DNA from: Thermogutta sp039793925
Lineage (GTDB): Bacteria; Planctomycetota; Planctomycetia; Pirellulales; Thermoguttaceae
NCBI RefSeq assembly: GCF_039793925.1
Contig: NZ_JBAMME010000199.1
Span: forward strand, 62,001-126,000
DNA length: 64,000 nt
Direction: 5' to 3'
Made by a program: the position numbers and the translations under genes. This document shows, piece by piece, positions 24,293 to 33,593 of this stretch (position 1 is its first letter; each line of letters starts with the position of its first letter). The notes beneath the pieces are model-generated. The model searched no databases. It saw only the letters and a list, made by a program, of their open reading frames with translations, and was not told where the DNA came from.

Positions 24293-25201
24293 ATGAAGAA
24301 GGTGGCCTCCATCCTGCTTTGGTGTGTCAAATTAGCAGCGATGCTGGTTGTATTTCTGATTTGCTTTGTTTTGGGTTCGTCTGCCGTAGCCGCCGCACTT
24401 CCATCTGATCTCCCTACGGAGCCGGGCCCCGTTCCTTCAAGGATTGCGTTTGTGCTGATTGCCGCCGCTCATGTGATGGTGGTTACCCTGTTGATCGCTG
24501 GATCACAATTGGGTGGTTGGAAGTTGGCCGTGGTGATTTCGCTGGCCTATTTTGGGGCCGTAACCGCGCTTCCCCAATTGGAGACCTGGTACTTTCTGGC
24601 CGGCCGAACAGTCGATCCTCGTCTTTTGCCACGCCTGTTTCTGATGGGAGTTCCGCCCGCGTTTCTTTTTGTTCCTTTCAGCGTTTGGGTTCTGGGAAAA
24701 GGAAGGAGCCAGATCCATCCTGAGGTTGCCCCCTGGGGAGCTTTCCGGGTCTGCCACTGGTTGAAGAGAGCCCTGCCGCTGGCGATGTTGTATGCGGTTC
24801 TGTATTGGATGGCCGGTTATTTCATCGCCTGGCAAAACCCTCAATTGAGGGAATTTTACGGGCAGCCCGGTCCTGTGGAGCCGTTTCTCTCCCACACATT
24901 TCGCACGCTGCGCGACGCGCCTTTATTTTGGGTGTTTCAACTGATCCGAGGAATGCTCTGGGTGGCATGCGCGACACCGATCGTTTATGGTTCTCGCTGG
25001 GGGCCGGTGACGACTGCCGCTCTCGTAGCGCTATTCTTTAGCCTTCCGCAGAATCTCATGCTGCTCTTGCCCAATCCGTTGATGCCTTCGGCGAGTGTCC
25101 GGCTGACGCATCTGGTGGAAACTGCTTCCTCTTCGTTCGTGTTTGGTATCCTGGTGGCCTGGGTGTTGGCTGGGTTTCCGAAGCCGCGTCGCCGAGAGTA
25201 A
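24293..25201 (+). CDS. multi-pass membrane protein of unknown function
   Basis: This is a 302-residue hydrophobic protein with roughly seven or eight membrane segments, beginning MKKVASILLWCVKLAAMLVVF. The last segment ends in a short basic tail (FPKPRRRE). TTGGAAGC precedes the chosen ATG; the frame is open 33 codons further upstream but that part is not membrane-like. It lies between two ABC-transporter units on the same strand. I do not recognise a family or catalytic motif. Confidence 0.7.
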   Translation: MKKVASILLWCVKLAAMLVVFLICFVLGSSAVAAALPSDLPTEPGPVPSRIAFVLIAAAHVMVVTLLIAGSQLGGWKLAVVISLAYFGAVTALPQLETWYFLAGRTVDPRLLPRLFLMGVPPAFLFVPFSVWVLGKGRSQIHPEVAPWGAFRVCHWLKRALPLAMLYAVLYWMAGYFIAWQNPQLREFYGQPGPVEPFLSHTFRTLRDAPLFWVFQLIRGMLWVACATPIVYGSRWGPVTTAALVALFFSLPQNLMLLLPNPLMPSASVRLTHLVETASSSFVFGILVAWVLAGFPKPRRRE

Positions 25202-25391
25202 AATCGGCTTAATTGACGCCCGGCCTCCTTCACCCGGGGCCTACACAACAGGATTCGTCCGAAAACGGGTTTGCGTTCCCGCCGTGTGCTCGAGAAATGA
25301 ACCATCCTTTCCGAGCCACCGTATCGGTGAGTGAGAATCTCTGGTTGATAGATACACAATTTGCGGTTTTTTGGCGACAGAAGTAGGCCTT

Positions 25392-26096
25392 ATGACATTT
25401 CCGCAAGACCAAGCACCCTTGCTACTCCTCCAGGACGTCCGCAAGTCGTTCCGCGAGCCGGACGGAGGCGAACTCCCCATACTGGATATTCCGGAGTTTA
25501 CTGTGGAAGCGGGCGAACAGGTTGTCATCGTGGGAGAGAGCGGGTGTGGGAAAACCACGCTGCTTCACATCATCGCGGGAATCAGCCGGCCCGACGAAGG
25601 CCAAGTCCGTATCGCCGGGTGGGATATCACCCTCCTCTCGGAGGCGGAATGCGACCGGTTCCGAGCGGAGAACATCGGCTACGTGTTCCAAACTTTTAAC
25701 CTTTTGCCGGCTTTTACCGCCCTGGAAAATGTGCTGTTGGGAATGACATTCGGTCGGGGCAAGCCGGACGTCAAACGGGCAAAACAGCTTCTGGAACGCG
25801 TAGGACTGGGGCATCGACTTCATCATAAACCACGACAGCTTTCGGTCGGGGAACAGCAACGGGTATCGGTAGCCCGGGCACTCGCCAATCGGCCGAAGCT
25901 TATTCTGGCGGACGAACCCACAGCCAATGTCGATTCCAGCAACCAGCAGGCGGTGCTGGATTTGTTGCGGGAAGGGTGCCGGGAGGAAAACGTGGCCCTC
26001 ATTCTTGTGACGCACAGTCCTGAGGTGGCCCGGCAGTTTCCCCGTATCGTTCATCTCCCCGATATTAACCTGGTTCTGTCCCAACGTCAGAGGTGA
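25392..26096 (+). CDS. ABC transporter ATP-binding protein (LolD/MacB type)
   Basis: A 234-residue stand-alone ATPase. It shows Walker A GESGCGKTT (about residues 47-55), the Q-loop YVFQTFNLLP characteristic of the LolD/MacB/FtsE group, a signature LSVGEQQRVSVARA (Val in place of Gly), Walker B LILADEPTANVD and switch LVTHSPE. The ATG at 25392 is preceded by AAGTAGG. It is followed by the matching FtsX-like permease, with which it probably forms a mechanotransmission or lipoprotein-type transporter. Confidence 0.9.
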   Translation: MTFPQDQAPLLLLQDVRKSFREPDGGELPILDIPEFTVEAGEQVVIVGESGCGKTTLLHIIAGISRPDEGQVRIAGWDITLLSEAECDRFRAENIGYVFQTFNLLPAFTALENVLLGMTFGRGKPDVKRAKQLLERVGLGHRLHHKPRQLSVGEQQRVSVARALANRPKLILADEPTANVDSSNQQAVLDLLREGCREENVALILVTHSPEVARQFPRIVHLPDINLVLSQRQR

Positions 26097-26176
26097 GGGA
26101 AAAGTTTCCCAGGGGATTGGCCCCGCTTTCGATTGGCGTAATAAGCAGAGGACAAACGACAAGAGATTCATCACAT

Positions 26177-27493
26177 ATGCCTCTCTGGAAAATTGCCTGG
26201 CGAAGCATTCAACATCGGGCGGTGGCGTCGGCGCTCACGGCTTTCTCGATGGCCTTGGGCGTGGCCCTGGTGGTGGCGGTCCTGGTGATCTACCACGTGC
26301 TGGATCGTTCCTTTCGACGCAGTTCGCAGGGGTACGACATGATTGTCGGCTCCGCCAAGGGGGGGCCTTTGGAACTGGTGCTGAGTACCGTTTACTACCT
26401 CCAGCCGCCGCGGGGGACTATTCCGTATCAAGTTTACGAAGACCTCCACCACGGCCAGTTTGCCACCGAGGTTGCGGCGGCCATTCCCGTATGCATCGGC
26501 GGCAGCTACGCCGGTTATCCGGTGATTGCCACCGTTCCCGAAATGTTTGAAGAGTTTCGTTACCTTGGCGACCGTCCCTATGAGTTCGAAGAAAATGGAC
26601 GAAATTTCCGGCGTGATGCACCATTTGAGGCCGTCATCGGGGCGACTGTGGCGCGGAAGGCGGGGCTGAAAGTCGGAGACACGTTCCGCGTCACGCATGG
26701 CTTCGGTTCCCAGGGTGGCCATGAGCATCCCGAGGAATTCACAATCGTGGGGGTGCTTAAGCCCACCGGAACACCCAACGACCGCGGAATCTTTGTGAAC
26801 ATCGAAGGGTTCTGGAAGCTCCATCTCCACGACCAGCAGCAATCGGCAAGCTCGGAAGGGGAAACCCAGAGCGAAGAACATAACTCCGCAACGAGCTCCA
26901 GTCACGAGGAATCAGAGCCAGCTCACAGCGAAAACGAGAAGCTGCTGACGGCCGTTCTGGTAAAACGAGACTGGACAAATACGGCCAGGGCCTTGGCGCT
27001 CCCGCAACTTGTTGGCAAAGAGCCGGGCGTTCAATGCGTCATTCCCGCGGAGGAGGTCGCCAAACTGTTCGAAGGATTGCTGGGGAATATTCAGACCGTG
27101 CTGCTCATTTTCGCAGTGCTCATTGTGGTGGTGGCGGGGATCGGTCTGATGGTAAGCATTTACAACTCAATGAGTGAGCGACGCCTGGAAATCGCGATCA
27201 TGCGGGCGCTGGGGGCCAAGCGTACCACGGTGATGGCGGTCATCCTGCTGGAGTCAATCCTCCTCTCACTCGGTGGTGGGGCTTTTGGGGTCTGTTTGGG
27301 CCACGGACTGATCGGCGCTTTTTCGGGCGTCATATTCGAAGAAACCGGAGTCCAGATTTCCGCCCTCAGTTTCCAGCCCATTGAGCTTGTTTTGGTTCCA
27401 GGACTGATTATTTTAGCCTCGATCGTGGGCTATTTGCCCGCCCTCATCGCGTACCGGACGGATGTTGCCCGGGCTCTGGCCTCTGGCGTCTGA
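26177..27493 (+). CDS. FtsX/MacB-like ABC permease
   Basis: One N-terminal membrane helix (PLWKIAWRSIQHRAVASALTA onward) is followed by a periplasmic domain of about 260 residues. Three C-terminal helices close it in the FtsX/LolC pattern, with the coupling segment YNSMSERRLEIAIMRALGAKR. A Ser/Glu/His-rich linker (about residues 215-255) interrupts the periplasmic domain and might bind metal. The start at MPLWKI fits the family; a GTG overlapping the ATPase stop is possible but adds an atypical leader. It pairs with the upstream ATPase. Confidence 0.88.
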   Translation: MPLWKIAWRSIQHRAVASALTAFSMALGVALVVAVLVIYHVLDRSFRRSSQGYDMIVGSAKGGPLELVLSTVYYLQPPRGTIPYQVYEDLHHGQFATEVAAAIPVCIGGSYAGYPVIATVPEMFEEFRYLGDRPYEFEENGRNFRRDAPFEAVIGATVARKAGLKVGDTFRVTHGFGSQGGHEHPEEFTIVGVLKPTGTPNDRGIFVNIEGFWKLHLHDQQQSASSEGETQSEEHNSATSSSHEESEPAHSENEKLLTAVLVKRDWTNTARALALPQLVGKEPGVQCVIPAEEVAKLFEGLLGNIQTVLLIFAVLIVVVAGIGLMVSIYNSMSERRLEIAIMRALGAKRTTVMAVILLESILLSLGGGAFGVCLGHGLIGAFSGVIFEETGVQISALSFQPIELVLVPGLIILASIVGYLPALIAYRTDVARALASGV

Positions 27494-27693
27494 TCTGGTC
27501 CCTCGGGAGTTGCAGGGGGTCTGCCATCTCGATGGCACAAGTTGCCGTATCCGCCGGGCCGGAACTTTTCTGTGGCGGTCGGGTTAATTTCCATTGGAGA
27601 GTGGTGGACGCTCTCCGGTCGGCAGCGGCTCAACAAACCCGACCCGTAGGATCTTCTTTGAGGTGTCGTGTTGCACATGTGGAGGATTGTCAG

Positions 27694-28434
27694 ATGAGGA
27701 TGCGTGCGTGGACAGCAGTGCTGGTGTTTGGTTTGGGAGTAGCATTGGTCGCGGGAACAGCTCTTGCTCAGCCGCCGGGAGGACGGGGCGGACAGCGGGG
27801 ACCGGGCGGCCCCTTCGGCTTCGGCCCAAGTGGCGGCATGGGCGTCCAGTTCCTCCTGCGGTCTGAAAAGATCCAAAAGGAGCTGGAGTTGACAGATGAC
27901 CAGAAGGCCCAGCTCCAAAAGATTGCCGAGCAAGCTCGGGAGAAAATGCGAGAGGCATTCCAGAGTGGCCAGCGCGACCCACAACGGTTCCGTCAGCTGC
28001 AGGAAGAAACCAACAAGGCCATTCAGAATGTCCTTCTGCCCCATCAGCAGAAGCGGTTAAACCAGATTCAACTCCAGTTGGGTGGAATCGCCGCGGCTGT
28101 GGAGCGGGAAGATGTTCGGAAGGAGTTGGGCATCAGTGAGGAGCAACTCACAAAGATCCGCGAGGCCCGCGACAAGGTTCGTGAGGAGCTTCGCGGCCAG
28201 CGCCCGCAGCAGGGTGAGCGTCCTGATCCCGCTCAGATGCGTGAGCGCTTCCGCGAAATGCGGCAAAAGGTAGAGGAAGCCGTGCTCGGTCAGCTCACCG
28301 AGGAGCAGAAGAAGAAATGGAACGAGATGATCGGTGAGAAGATCGACATCGACTTCAGCGAGCTGTTCCCCGCCCCGGCGGGTGGCCCCGGTGGCCCGGG
28401 CGGCCAACGTGGCGGTGGCAATCGGGGAACGTGA
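27694..28434 (+). CDS. secreted helical protein (Spy/CpxP-like repeats)
   Basis: A signal peptide (MRMRAWTAVLVFGLGVALVAG, cut near ALAQ) is followed by a Gly-rich segment. Two helical units follow with LTDDQKAQLQKIAEQAREKM and ISEEQLTKIREARDKVREEL, which resemble LTxxQ/Spy-type repeats. The protein is rich in Gln, Glu and Arg and ends in a Gly/Pro tail. GGAGG precedes the ATG. At 246 aa it resembles planctomycete periplasmic proteins of unknown role. A chaperone-like function is only an analogy. Confidence 0.75.
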   Translation: MRMRAWTAVLVFGLGVALVAGTALAQPPGGRGGQRGPGGPFGFGPSGGMGVQFLLRSEKIQKELELTDDQKAQLQKIAEQAREKMREAFQSGQRDPQRFRQLQEETNKAIQNVLLPHQQKRLNQIQLQLGGIAAAVEREDVRKELGISEEQLTKIREARDKVREELRGQRPQQGERPDPAQMRERFREMRQKVEEAVLGQLTEEQKKKWNEMIGEKIDIDFSELFPAPAGGPGGPGGQRGGGNRGT

Positions 28435-28472
28435 TCCCCTGATCGAGGAATATCCGCGGGCATGAGTAACCA

Positions 28473-28541
28473 GGGGCCCGTTCCTAGACAAGCGATTTGA
28501 TCAGTATTTTGATCGTATTAATGTCTCAACGAACGGGCCCC
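28473..28541 (+). terminator. long inverted repeat after the Spy-like gene
   Basis: GGGGCCCGTTC (28473-28483) and GAACGGGCCCC (28531-28541) form a perfect 11-bp stem with a 47-base loop. The following ATTCTTTGGCTTTT is only weakly U-rich. It may end the upstream transcript or protect its 3' end. Confidence 0.5.
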
Positions 28542-28678
28542 GATTCTTTGGCTTTTGGTTCACCTGCGGCTTTCTGGACAGATAGTTGCGGAACCTCATG
28601 AGGGTATCGGCTGTGAAATTGGAGGGGGACGATGGTGCGGGGACAAGTGCGCTGAGTCCCTTAATGGCAATCCTTAAG

Positions 28679-28695
28679 TGAGCGAATTTCGCTCA
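28679..28695. promoter_or_regulatory. 17-base perfect dyad (possible operator)
   Basis: TGAGCGAATTTCGCTCA is a perfect palindrome around a central T, about 270 bases before gspE. The form suits a homodimeric repressor site. Confidence 0.4.
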
Positions 28696-28964
28696 TGACG
28701 GGGCCGGCTGTCTTTCACACCGTACCATACCCGCCTGAGATGGGCATTGTCTTACCTGCCTTGTTGGGATCATATTGAGGTCGAGCCGGTACTCGGTCGT
28801 CGGGGTCAGCAACGACCGGGAGGCCCTGGTGTGGAAGCAGAGAGCAGACCCGGGCCGAGTAGATGGAGGTTCGTGGAAAGAACGAGCGCTCCCCGTTCTT
28901 TGCGCAGCGTCCTGAACCACGGGACGTGCAGGGAGCGAGTCGTTTGACGAAGAGTGACGTTTCG

Positions 28965-30668
28965 ATGGAAGCAGGCGAAATCCTCGTGCGAAAAGGACTT
29001 TTGACTCCGCAGCAATTGCAGCTCGCCCGGCGAAACCAGGGCGAAGGACGACGTCTCGATCAGGCCGCCGTGGGGCTGGGGTTGCTGACGGAAGAGGAAG
29101 CGCTCCGCGCGCTGGGAGAAGAGCTCGGCATCGAGTATGTGGATTTGTCCGAAGTCAAAATCGACCCCAGCATTCTGCGGAATTTCCCGGTTAAATTCAT
29201 CTATCGCGAATCGCTGTTCCCCATCAAGGACGAGAATGGCACCCTGGTGGTTGCCACGAGCGATCCGTTTAATCTTTATCCGCTTGATGAACTGGCCACC
29301 GCAACGGGGAAAACCGTCATCCCCGTTCTTGCCTCTCGTGCGGAAATCGCCAAGCTCATTAAGACGTATCTCGGAGTGGGCGGGGAGACAATCGACGAAT
29401 TGATTGCCCAGAGTCAACAGGAAGAAGAAAACCAGATCGAATTACTGGAAGAAATTGAGACGGATGGCTCGGAGCTTTCCCAGCTTGCCCAGGAACCGTC
29501 GGTCGTTCGGCTGGTGAACGAAATTCTCCTGGAGGCGATTGAGCTGCGGGCCAGCGACGTCCACATCGAATCGCAGCCCTCGGGGTTGAAAATCCGTTAC
29601 CGTATCGACGGTGTTCTCCATCCACAGCCCGTTCCTCCTGAGATTAATCGATTCCAGGCGGCCATCATCAGCCGTCTAAAAATTATGGCCCGCCTTAATA
29701 TTGCGGAGCGTCGTCTCCCGCAAGATGGCCGAATCCAACTGCGAGTGGCGGGGCGCGAAGTGGACGTGCGCGTGTCGGTAATTCCCATGATCCATGGCGA
29801 GGGAGTTGTGCTCCGTCTGCTTGACAAAGGAGCGATGGAGTTCAATCTCCGTAAACTGGGCATGGAAGAGGATGTCTATCAGAAATTCCACGAATTGATC
29901 AACTTGCCCCACGGGATCATTCTGGTGACCGGTCCGACGGGTTCTGGTAAGACAACCACGCTCTACAGCGCACTGTTAGAAATTCGCGACGAATCGATCA
30001 AAATCATCACCACCGAAGACCCTGTCGAATATCAGTTGGAAGGAATCAACCAGATCCAGGTGCACCCCAAAATCGGGTTGACTTTTGCCAACTCGCTGAG
30101 AAGCATCCTCCGGCACGACCCGGATGTCATTCTGGTGGGCGAAATCCGTGACCTAGAAACCGCGGAGAACGCCATCCAGGCATCCTTGACCGGTCACCTG
30201 GTGTTCAGCACTCTGCACACCAATGATGCGGCGGGGGCCTTCACTCGCTTAACCGATATGGGGGTGGAACCGTTCCTGGTGTCGAGCACAGTCGAGGCGG
30301 TGATGGCCCAGCGGTTGGTCCGCACACTGTGTCCGGAATGCAAAGAACCGTATCGGCCAAAACCCGAGGAACTGCCTCGCGATTTCCCCAGGGAAATCCT
30401 CGAGGAAGGTGTCCTGCTTTATCGGGCGGTTGGATGTCGAGCGTGCCGACATGTGGGATATAAAGGGCGGATCGGTATCTTCGAGCTCCTGGTCAGCAGC
30501 GAGCGCATTCGGGAACTCGCTCACGATAGGGCCAGCAGTTGGGCGATCCGACAGGCTGCTATTGAAGAAGGGATGATCACCCTTCGTCAGGACGCTTGGC
30601 GGAAAGTTTTGAGCGGTCGGACTACAATTGAAGAGATAGACCGCGTCACCCGCCCGGATGAGCATTAG
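28965..30668 (+). CDS. gspE: type II secretion/type IV pilus assembly ATPase
   Basis: This cytoplasmic hexameric ATPase powers pseudopilus assembly. An N-terminal MshEN-type domain (LVRKGLLTPQQLQLARRN) precedes the secretion ATPase core. Walker A GPTGSGKTT begins near residue 323. The Asp box (ITTEDPVEYQLEGINQIQVHPKIG), Walker B ILVGEIRDLETAE and His box HLVFSTLHTNDA are all intact. A tetracysteine zinc module (CPECK and CRACR) sits near the C-terminus. The start at MEAGEILVRKG gives 567 aa and matches the family; an in-frame start 34 codons earlier is atypical. It is the first gene of the E-to-M operon. Confidence 0.94.
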   Translation: MEAGEILVRKGLLTPQQLQLARRNQGEGRRLDQAAVGLGLLTEEEALRALGEELGIEYVDLSEVKIDPSILRNFPVKFIYRESLFPIKDENGTLVVATSDPFNLYPLDELATATGKTVIPVLASRAEIAKLIKTYLGVGGETIDELIAQSQQEEENQIELLEEIETDGSELSQLAQEPSVVRLVNEILLEAIELRASDVHIESQPSGLKIRYRIDGVLHPQPVPPEINRFQAAIISRLKIMARLNIAERRLPQDGRIQLRVAGREVDVRVSVIPMIHGEGVVLRLLDKGAMEFNLRKLGMEEDVYQKFHELINLPHGIILVTGPTGSGKTTTLYSALLEIRDESIKIITTEDPVEYQLEGINQIQVHPKIGLTFANSLRSILRHDPDVILVGEIRDLETAENAIQASLTGHLVFSTLHTNDAAGAFTRLTDMGVEPFLVSSTVEAVMAQRLVRTLCPECKEPYRPKPEELPRDFPREILEEGVLLYRAVGCRACRHVGYKGRIGIFELLVSSERIRELAHDRASSWAIRQAAIEEGMITLRQDAWRKVLSGRTTIEEIDRVTRPDEH

Positions 30669-30847
30669 ACAGCTCGGTTTTCGATTTGTCGTAATGGGAT
30701 GAATCGTAATGCGGCATCCGTTCCTGAAATGGATGGCACGGTAGTCGCCAAAGTGGGCGGGTGTGACCAGAGCTTTGAAAAATAGAGTGGCGGTACGTCA
30801 TCGTCGGTGCGGGTGCGGCCCGTCTGGCCCTCTCGTGCGGGGAAAAG

Positions 30848-32050
30848 ATGCCCGAGTACAGTTACGTCGCGGTTGACAGTAGCGGCAAGAAGGTGACCGG
30901 GTCGATCGAGGCGGCGACCCAGCGGGAAGCGCTTGCCACGATTGCCAGTCGGGAGCTTTATCCTGTCGAGATCCGTGCTGAGGCCCCGCCCCGACGTCTC
31001 TTTCAGCGCAGTCGCGTTCCTGCCCAAACCATGGCCGTGGTCTACGGTCAGCTCGCTGACCTCCTGCGCAGCGGCGTTCCCCTGTTGAAGGCGCTGCAAA
31101 TTGTCCGCGCGCAGTCTATTCATCCGGTGCTTAAAGAAGTTCTGGGCGAAGTGGCCCGGCGGGTGGAAGACGGAGCAGGGCTGGGCGATGCCATGGCCCG
31201 TTTCCCGCACATCTTCAGCGAAATGGCCGTGAGCATGGTGCGGGCGGGAACCGAAGGCGGTTTTTTGGAAGAGGCCCTCTACCGCGTCTCGGAATTTACC
31301 GAAGCCACAGAGGATTTGCGGAAGCGCGTCAAAGGGGCGATGGCGTATCCCGTCATGCTGATGATCATCGGCACGATTGTGGTGAGCGCCCTGTTGGTCT
31401 TTCTTGTGCCGAAGTTTGAGGGGCTCTTTGAAAATCTCCGCAACCGGAACGAGCTACCCGCCTTGACCGAAGGGCTACTCTCCTTCAGTGCCTTCCTCCA
31501 ATCCTGGGGGCTTTGGGTTGCGGGCGGAGTCGTGGTGGTAATTATGGCACTCCGTACATGGCTGCGAAGTGAATCGGGTCGCCGAGTTTGGGACCAATAC
31601 ATCATCAAGGTGCCCATTTTGGGGACGATCGTTCTGAACTTTGCGGTTGCCCGGTTTTGCCGCGTTTTGGGAACTTTGTTACGGAATGGCGTTCAGATCC
31701 TGCGAGCCCTGGAGATTGCGAGCGAAGCGACGGGAAACGTTCTTTTGGCGGAAGCAATTCAGAAAGCCGCCAAAAGCATTTCTCAGGGCCAGCGATTGGC
31801 GGTGCCCCTCGCCAGTTGCCGGCTCTTTCCTCCAATGGTGATCGAGATGATCTCAGTGGCAGAAGAGGCCAACACGCTGGAAACCGTCCTCATACAAATT
31901 GCGGAGGCCCTGGAGCGGAGAACATGGCGTCAGCTCGATGTGGGGGTGCGGTTGCTCGAGCCGATTCTCCTCCTCCTCGTGGCGTCCGGGGTTTTGGTGG
32001 TGGTCGTGGCCCTGCTTCTGCCTATCTTCAAGATGAGCCAAGCGATTTAG
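30848..32050 (+). CDS. gspF: type II secretion inner-membrane platform protein
   Basis: GspF/PilC begins MPEYSYVAVDSSGKKVTGSIEA, as is usual. Two repeated T2SF domains (about residues 65-190 and 270-395) are joined by membrane helices at about 165-190, 215-235 and 370-395. At 400 aa it is full length. It couples the GspE motor to pseudopilin assembly. GGGGAAAAG precedes the ATG. It lies 179 bases after gspE. Confidence 0.94.
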   Translation: MPEYSYVAVDSSGKKVTGSIEAATQREALATIASRELYPVEIRAEAPPRRLFQRSRVPAQTMAVVYGQLADLLRSGVPLLKALQIVRAQSIHPVLKEVLGEVARRVEDGAGLGDAMARFPHIFSEMAVSMVRAGTEGGFLEEALYRVSEFTEATEDLRKRVKGAMAYPVMLMIIGTIVVSALLVFLVPKFEGLFENLRNRNELPALTEGLLSFSAFLQSWGLWVAGGVVVVIMALRTWLRSESGRRVWDQYIIKVPILGTIVLNFAVARFCRVLGTLLRNGVQILRALEIASEATGNVLLAEAIQKAAKSISQGQRLAVPLASCRLFPPMVIEMISVAEEANTLETVLIQIAEALERRTWRQLDVGVRLLEPILLLLVASGVLVVVVALLLPIFKMSQAI

Positions 32051-32261
32051 CCGGCAAAGTCGGCCACGGCCGCGTGACGACAGCGATCTGCATACGGTGG
32101 CCTTCAATTTTGGGGGCCTATCCCCTTCGATAATGGGGCGAAGCGTTTTCGCGTGGGAAGCGTTAGTATTTTTGGAGGGATGACTTGAAGGGACCGGCGG
32201 AAAGGGGTATATGCCCAACCGGAGAAGGGAAGAAGGTCTGATAAAGAAGGATGAGGTTGTG

Positions 32262-32714
32262 ATGAAGCCAACGACTATTTGGAAAGTGGAGATGAATCGG
32301 GAACGCCGGCGAGGCTTGACCCTCATTGAAGTTCTCATTGTGCTGACGATTCTCCTGGTGATCGCTTCGCTGGCGGTGACAAACCTCATTCCGATGCAGC
32401 GTCGGGCGTACGAAAATGCGGCCCGGACGCAGATTAAGGCGTTTGAACAGGCCTGTGACGCCTATTATCTTGACCTCAACGATTATCCTCCCTCGCTGGA
32501 TGCGCTAATCATGCCACCTGCGGACCTTCCTGATCCGACCAAGTGGAATGGGCCTTATCTGAATGCCCAAGCCGTGCCGTTGGATCCGTGGCAGCATGAG
32601 TACCTGTACATGTATCCACCTCAGCACAATACGACAGGCCGGCCCGACATCTGGTCCATGGGCCCCGACGGGGTGGATGGCACAGAAGATGACATCACAA
32701 ATTGGGGCCAGTAA
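32262..32714 (+). CDS. gspG: major pseudopilin
   Basis: A type IV pilin-like N-terminus (RRGLTLIEVLIVLTILLVIA) carries the prepilin peptidase site before Leu and Glu at +5. A GspG core and the C-terminal signature PLDPWQHEYLYMYP...GRPDIWSMGPDGVDGTEDDITNW follow; that signature includes the Asp residues that bind calcium in GspG. GAGG precedes the ATG at 32262; an internal ATG at 32292 would also keep the signal. At 150 aa it is normal. It forms the shaft of the secretion piston. Confidence 0.93.
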   Translation: MKPTTIWKVEMNRERRRGLTLIEVLIVLTILLVIASLAVTNLIPMQRRAYENAARTQIKAFEQACDAYYLDLNDYPPSLDALIMPPADLPDPTKWNGPYLNAQAVPLDPWQHEYLYMYPPQHNTTGRPDIWSMGPDGVDGTEDDITNWGQ

Positions 32715-32765
32715 AGGGGTAACGCCGGGAACGGCTTGATCATTTCAAACTATGAGAACCACGTT

Positions 32766-33593
32766 ATGGGACTTCACCGCCTCGTTTCACCGGTCGGCAT
32801 GCCCGCCCGCGTCTTGCTGGCTTGCCATCAGAGCCAGCAGGAACTCTTTGGATTAAAGTCGCGTTGGGAGCGACCAGTGCGGCGAGGTTTCACGCTTGTC
32901 GAAATCATCATCGTTCTGGGAATTATCGTGATCATCGGTGGCTTGGTGCTGACGGCCATTCAGAAGCCGATGGCGGGCCGACGTCTCCAGCTCGCGGCTG
33001 ATCAGATTCGGGTGGAATGGGCCCGGGCGCGGAGTCGAGCCATGGCCAGTGGTCGAATTTATTGCTTCATCTGCGAAGTGGGGGGAAGCGGATACGCCGT
33101 CCAGCCATGGAGTGACGCGGGAATCGAATCCGCCGGACTTACGGAGGCGGATCAGTCGCTGCCACCACTGGATAGTGGAAGCGCTGCCGGGTCATCGCTC
33201 CTGGGTTCGCAGAGTGGCAACATGGGCTTGGACACTGTGATCACCGGTCGGAAAGAATTGCCGGAAAAGATCACATTCGCGGACATGCAGGTGATGGACT
33301 CCAACTTGAGCGCCACCTTTTCAGAAGACGTGACCGGTTTGGGAGCGGACGCATCCATCATGGGAGCTCTGGGGACGGGCACTCCCACAGGAGGCACCGC
33401 TTCCGGTACCACCATCTTCTTTTTTCCGGATGGATCGACCAGTTCGGCCCTTCTGACGCTGCAAAACGAGTATGGACGGCGGATTGATATCTCGCTTCGT
33501 GGGCTGACCGGCTCTGTCCTGGTTGGCGATCCTTACAACGGAGAGCATGAGGAGGGCACCACACTGGTCGGGCAGCAGGGCTCTTTGCCATGA
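32766..33593 (+). CDS. gspH: minor pseudopilin (GspH-like)
   Basis: The prepilin signal VRRGFTLVEIIIVLGIIVIIGG begins about 40 residues in, so the leader is long. The body has a Gly/Ser-rich insert and a C-terminal beta region (FFFPDGSTSSALLTLQNEYGRRIDISLRGLTG) like the GspH/FimT core. The start is uncertain: ATG 32766 is used here, and a TTG at 32736 extends it. The stop overlaps the start of the next pseudopilin gene in an ATGA junction, which shows tight coupling. Confidence 0.8.
   Translation: MGLHRLVSPVGMPARVLLACHQSQQELFGLKSRWERPVRRGFTLVEIIIVLGIIVIIGGLVLTAIQKPMAGRRLQLAADQIRVEWARARSRAMASGRIYCFICEVGGSGYAVQPWSDAGIESAGLTEADQSLPPLDSGSAAGSSLLGSQSGNMGLDTVITGRKELPEKITFADMQVMDSNLSATFSEDVTGLGADASIMGALGTGTPTGGTASGTTIFFFPDGSTSSALLTLQNEYGRRIDISLRGLTGSVLVGDPYNGEHEEGTTLVGQQGSLP

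Larger units (their letters stand above)
28435..28964. other. intergenic region ahead of the secretion operon
   Basis: These 530 bases hold a long-loop hairpin (28473-28541) and a perfect 17-base dyad (28679-28695). No coding frame I trust is present; the frame open upstream of gspE does not resemble the family. The secretion operon promoter probably lies here but I could not pick it. Confidence 0.45.
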
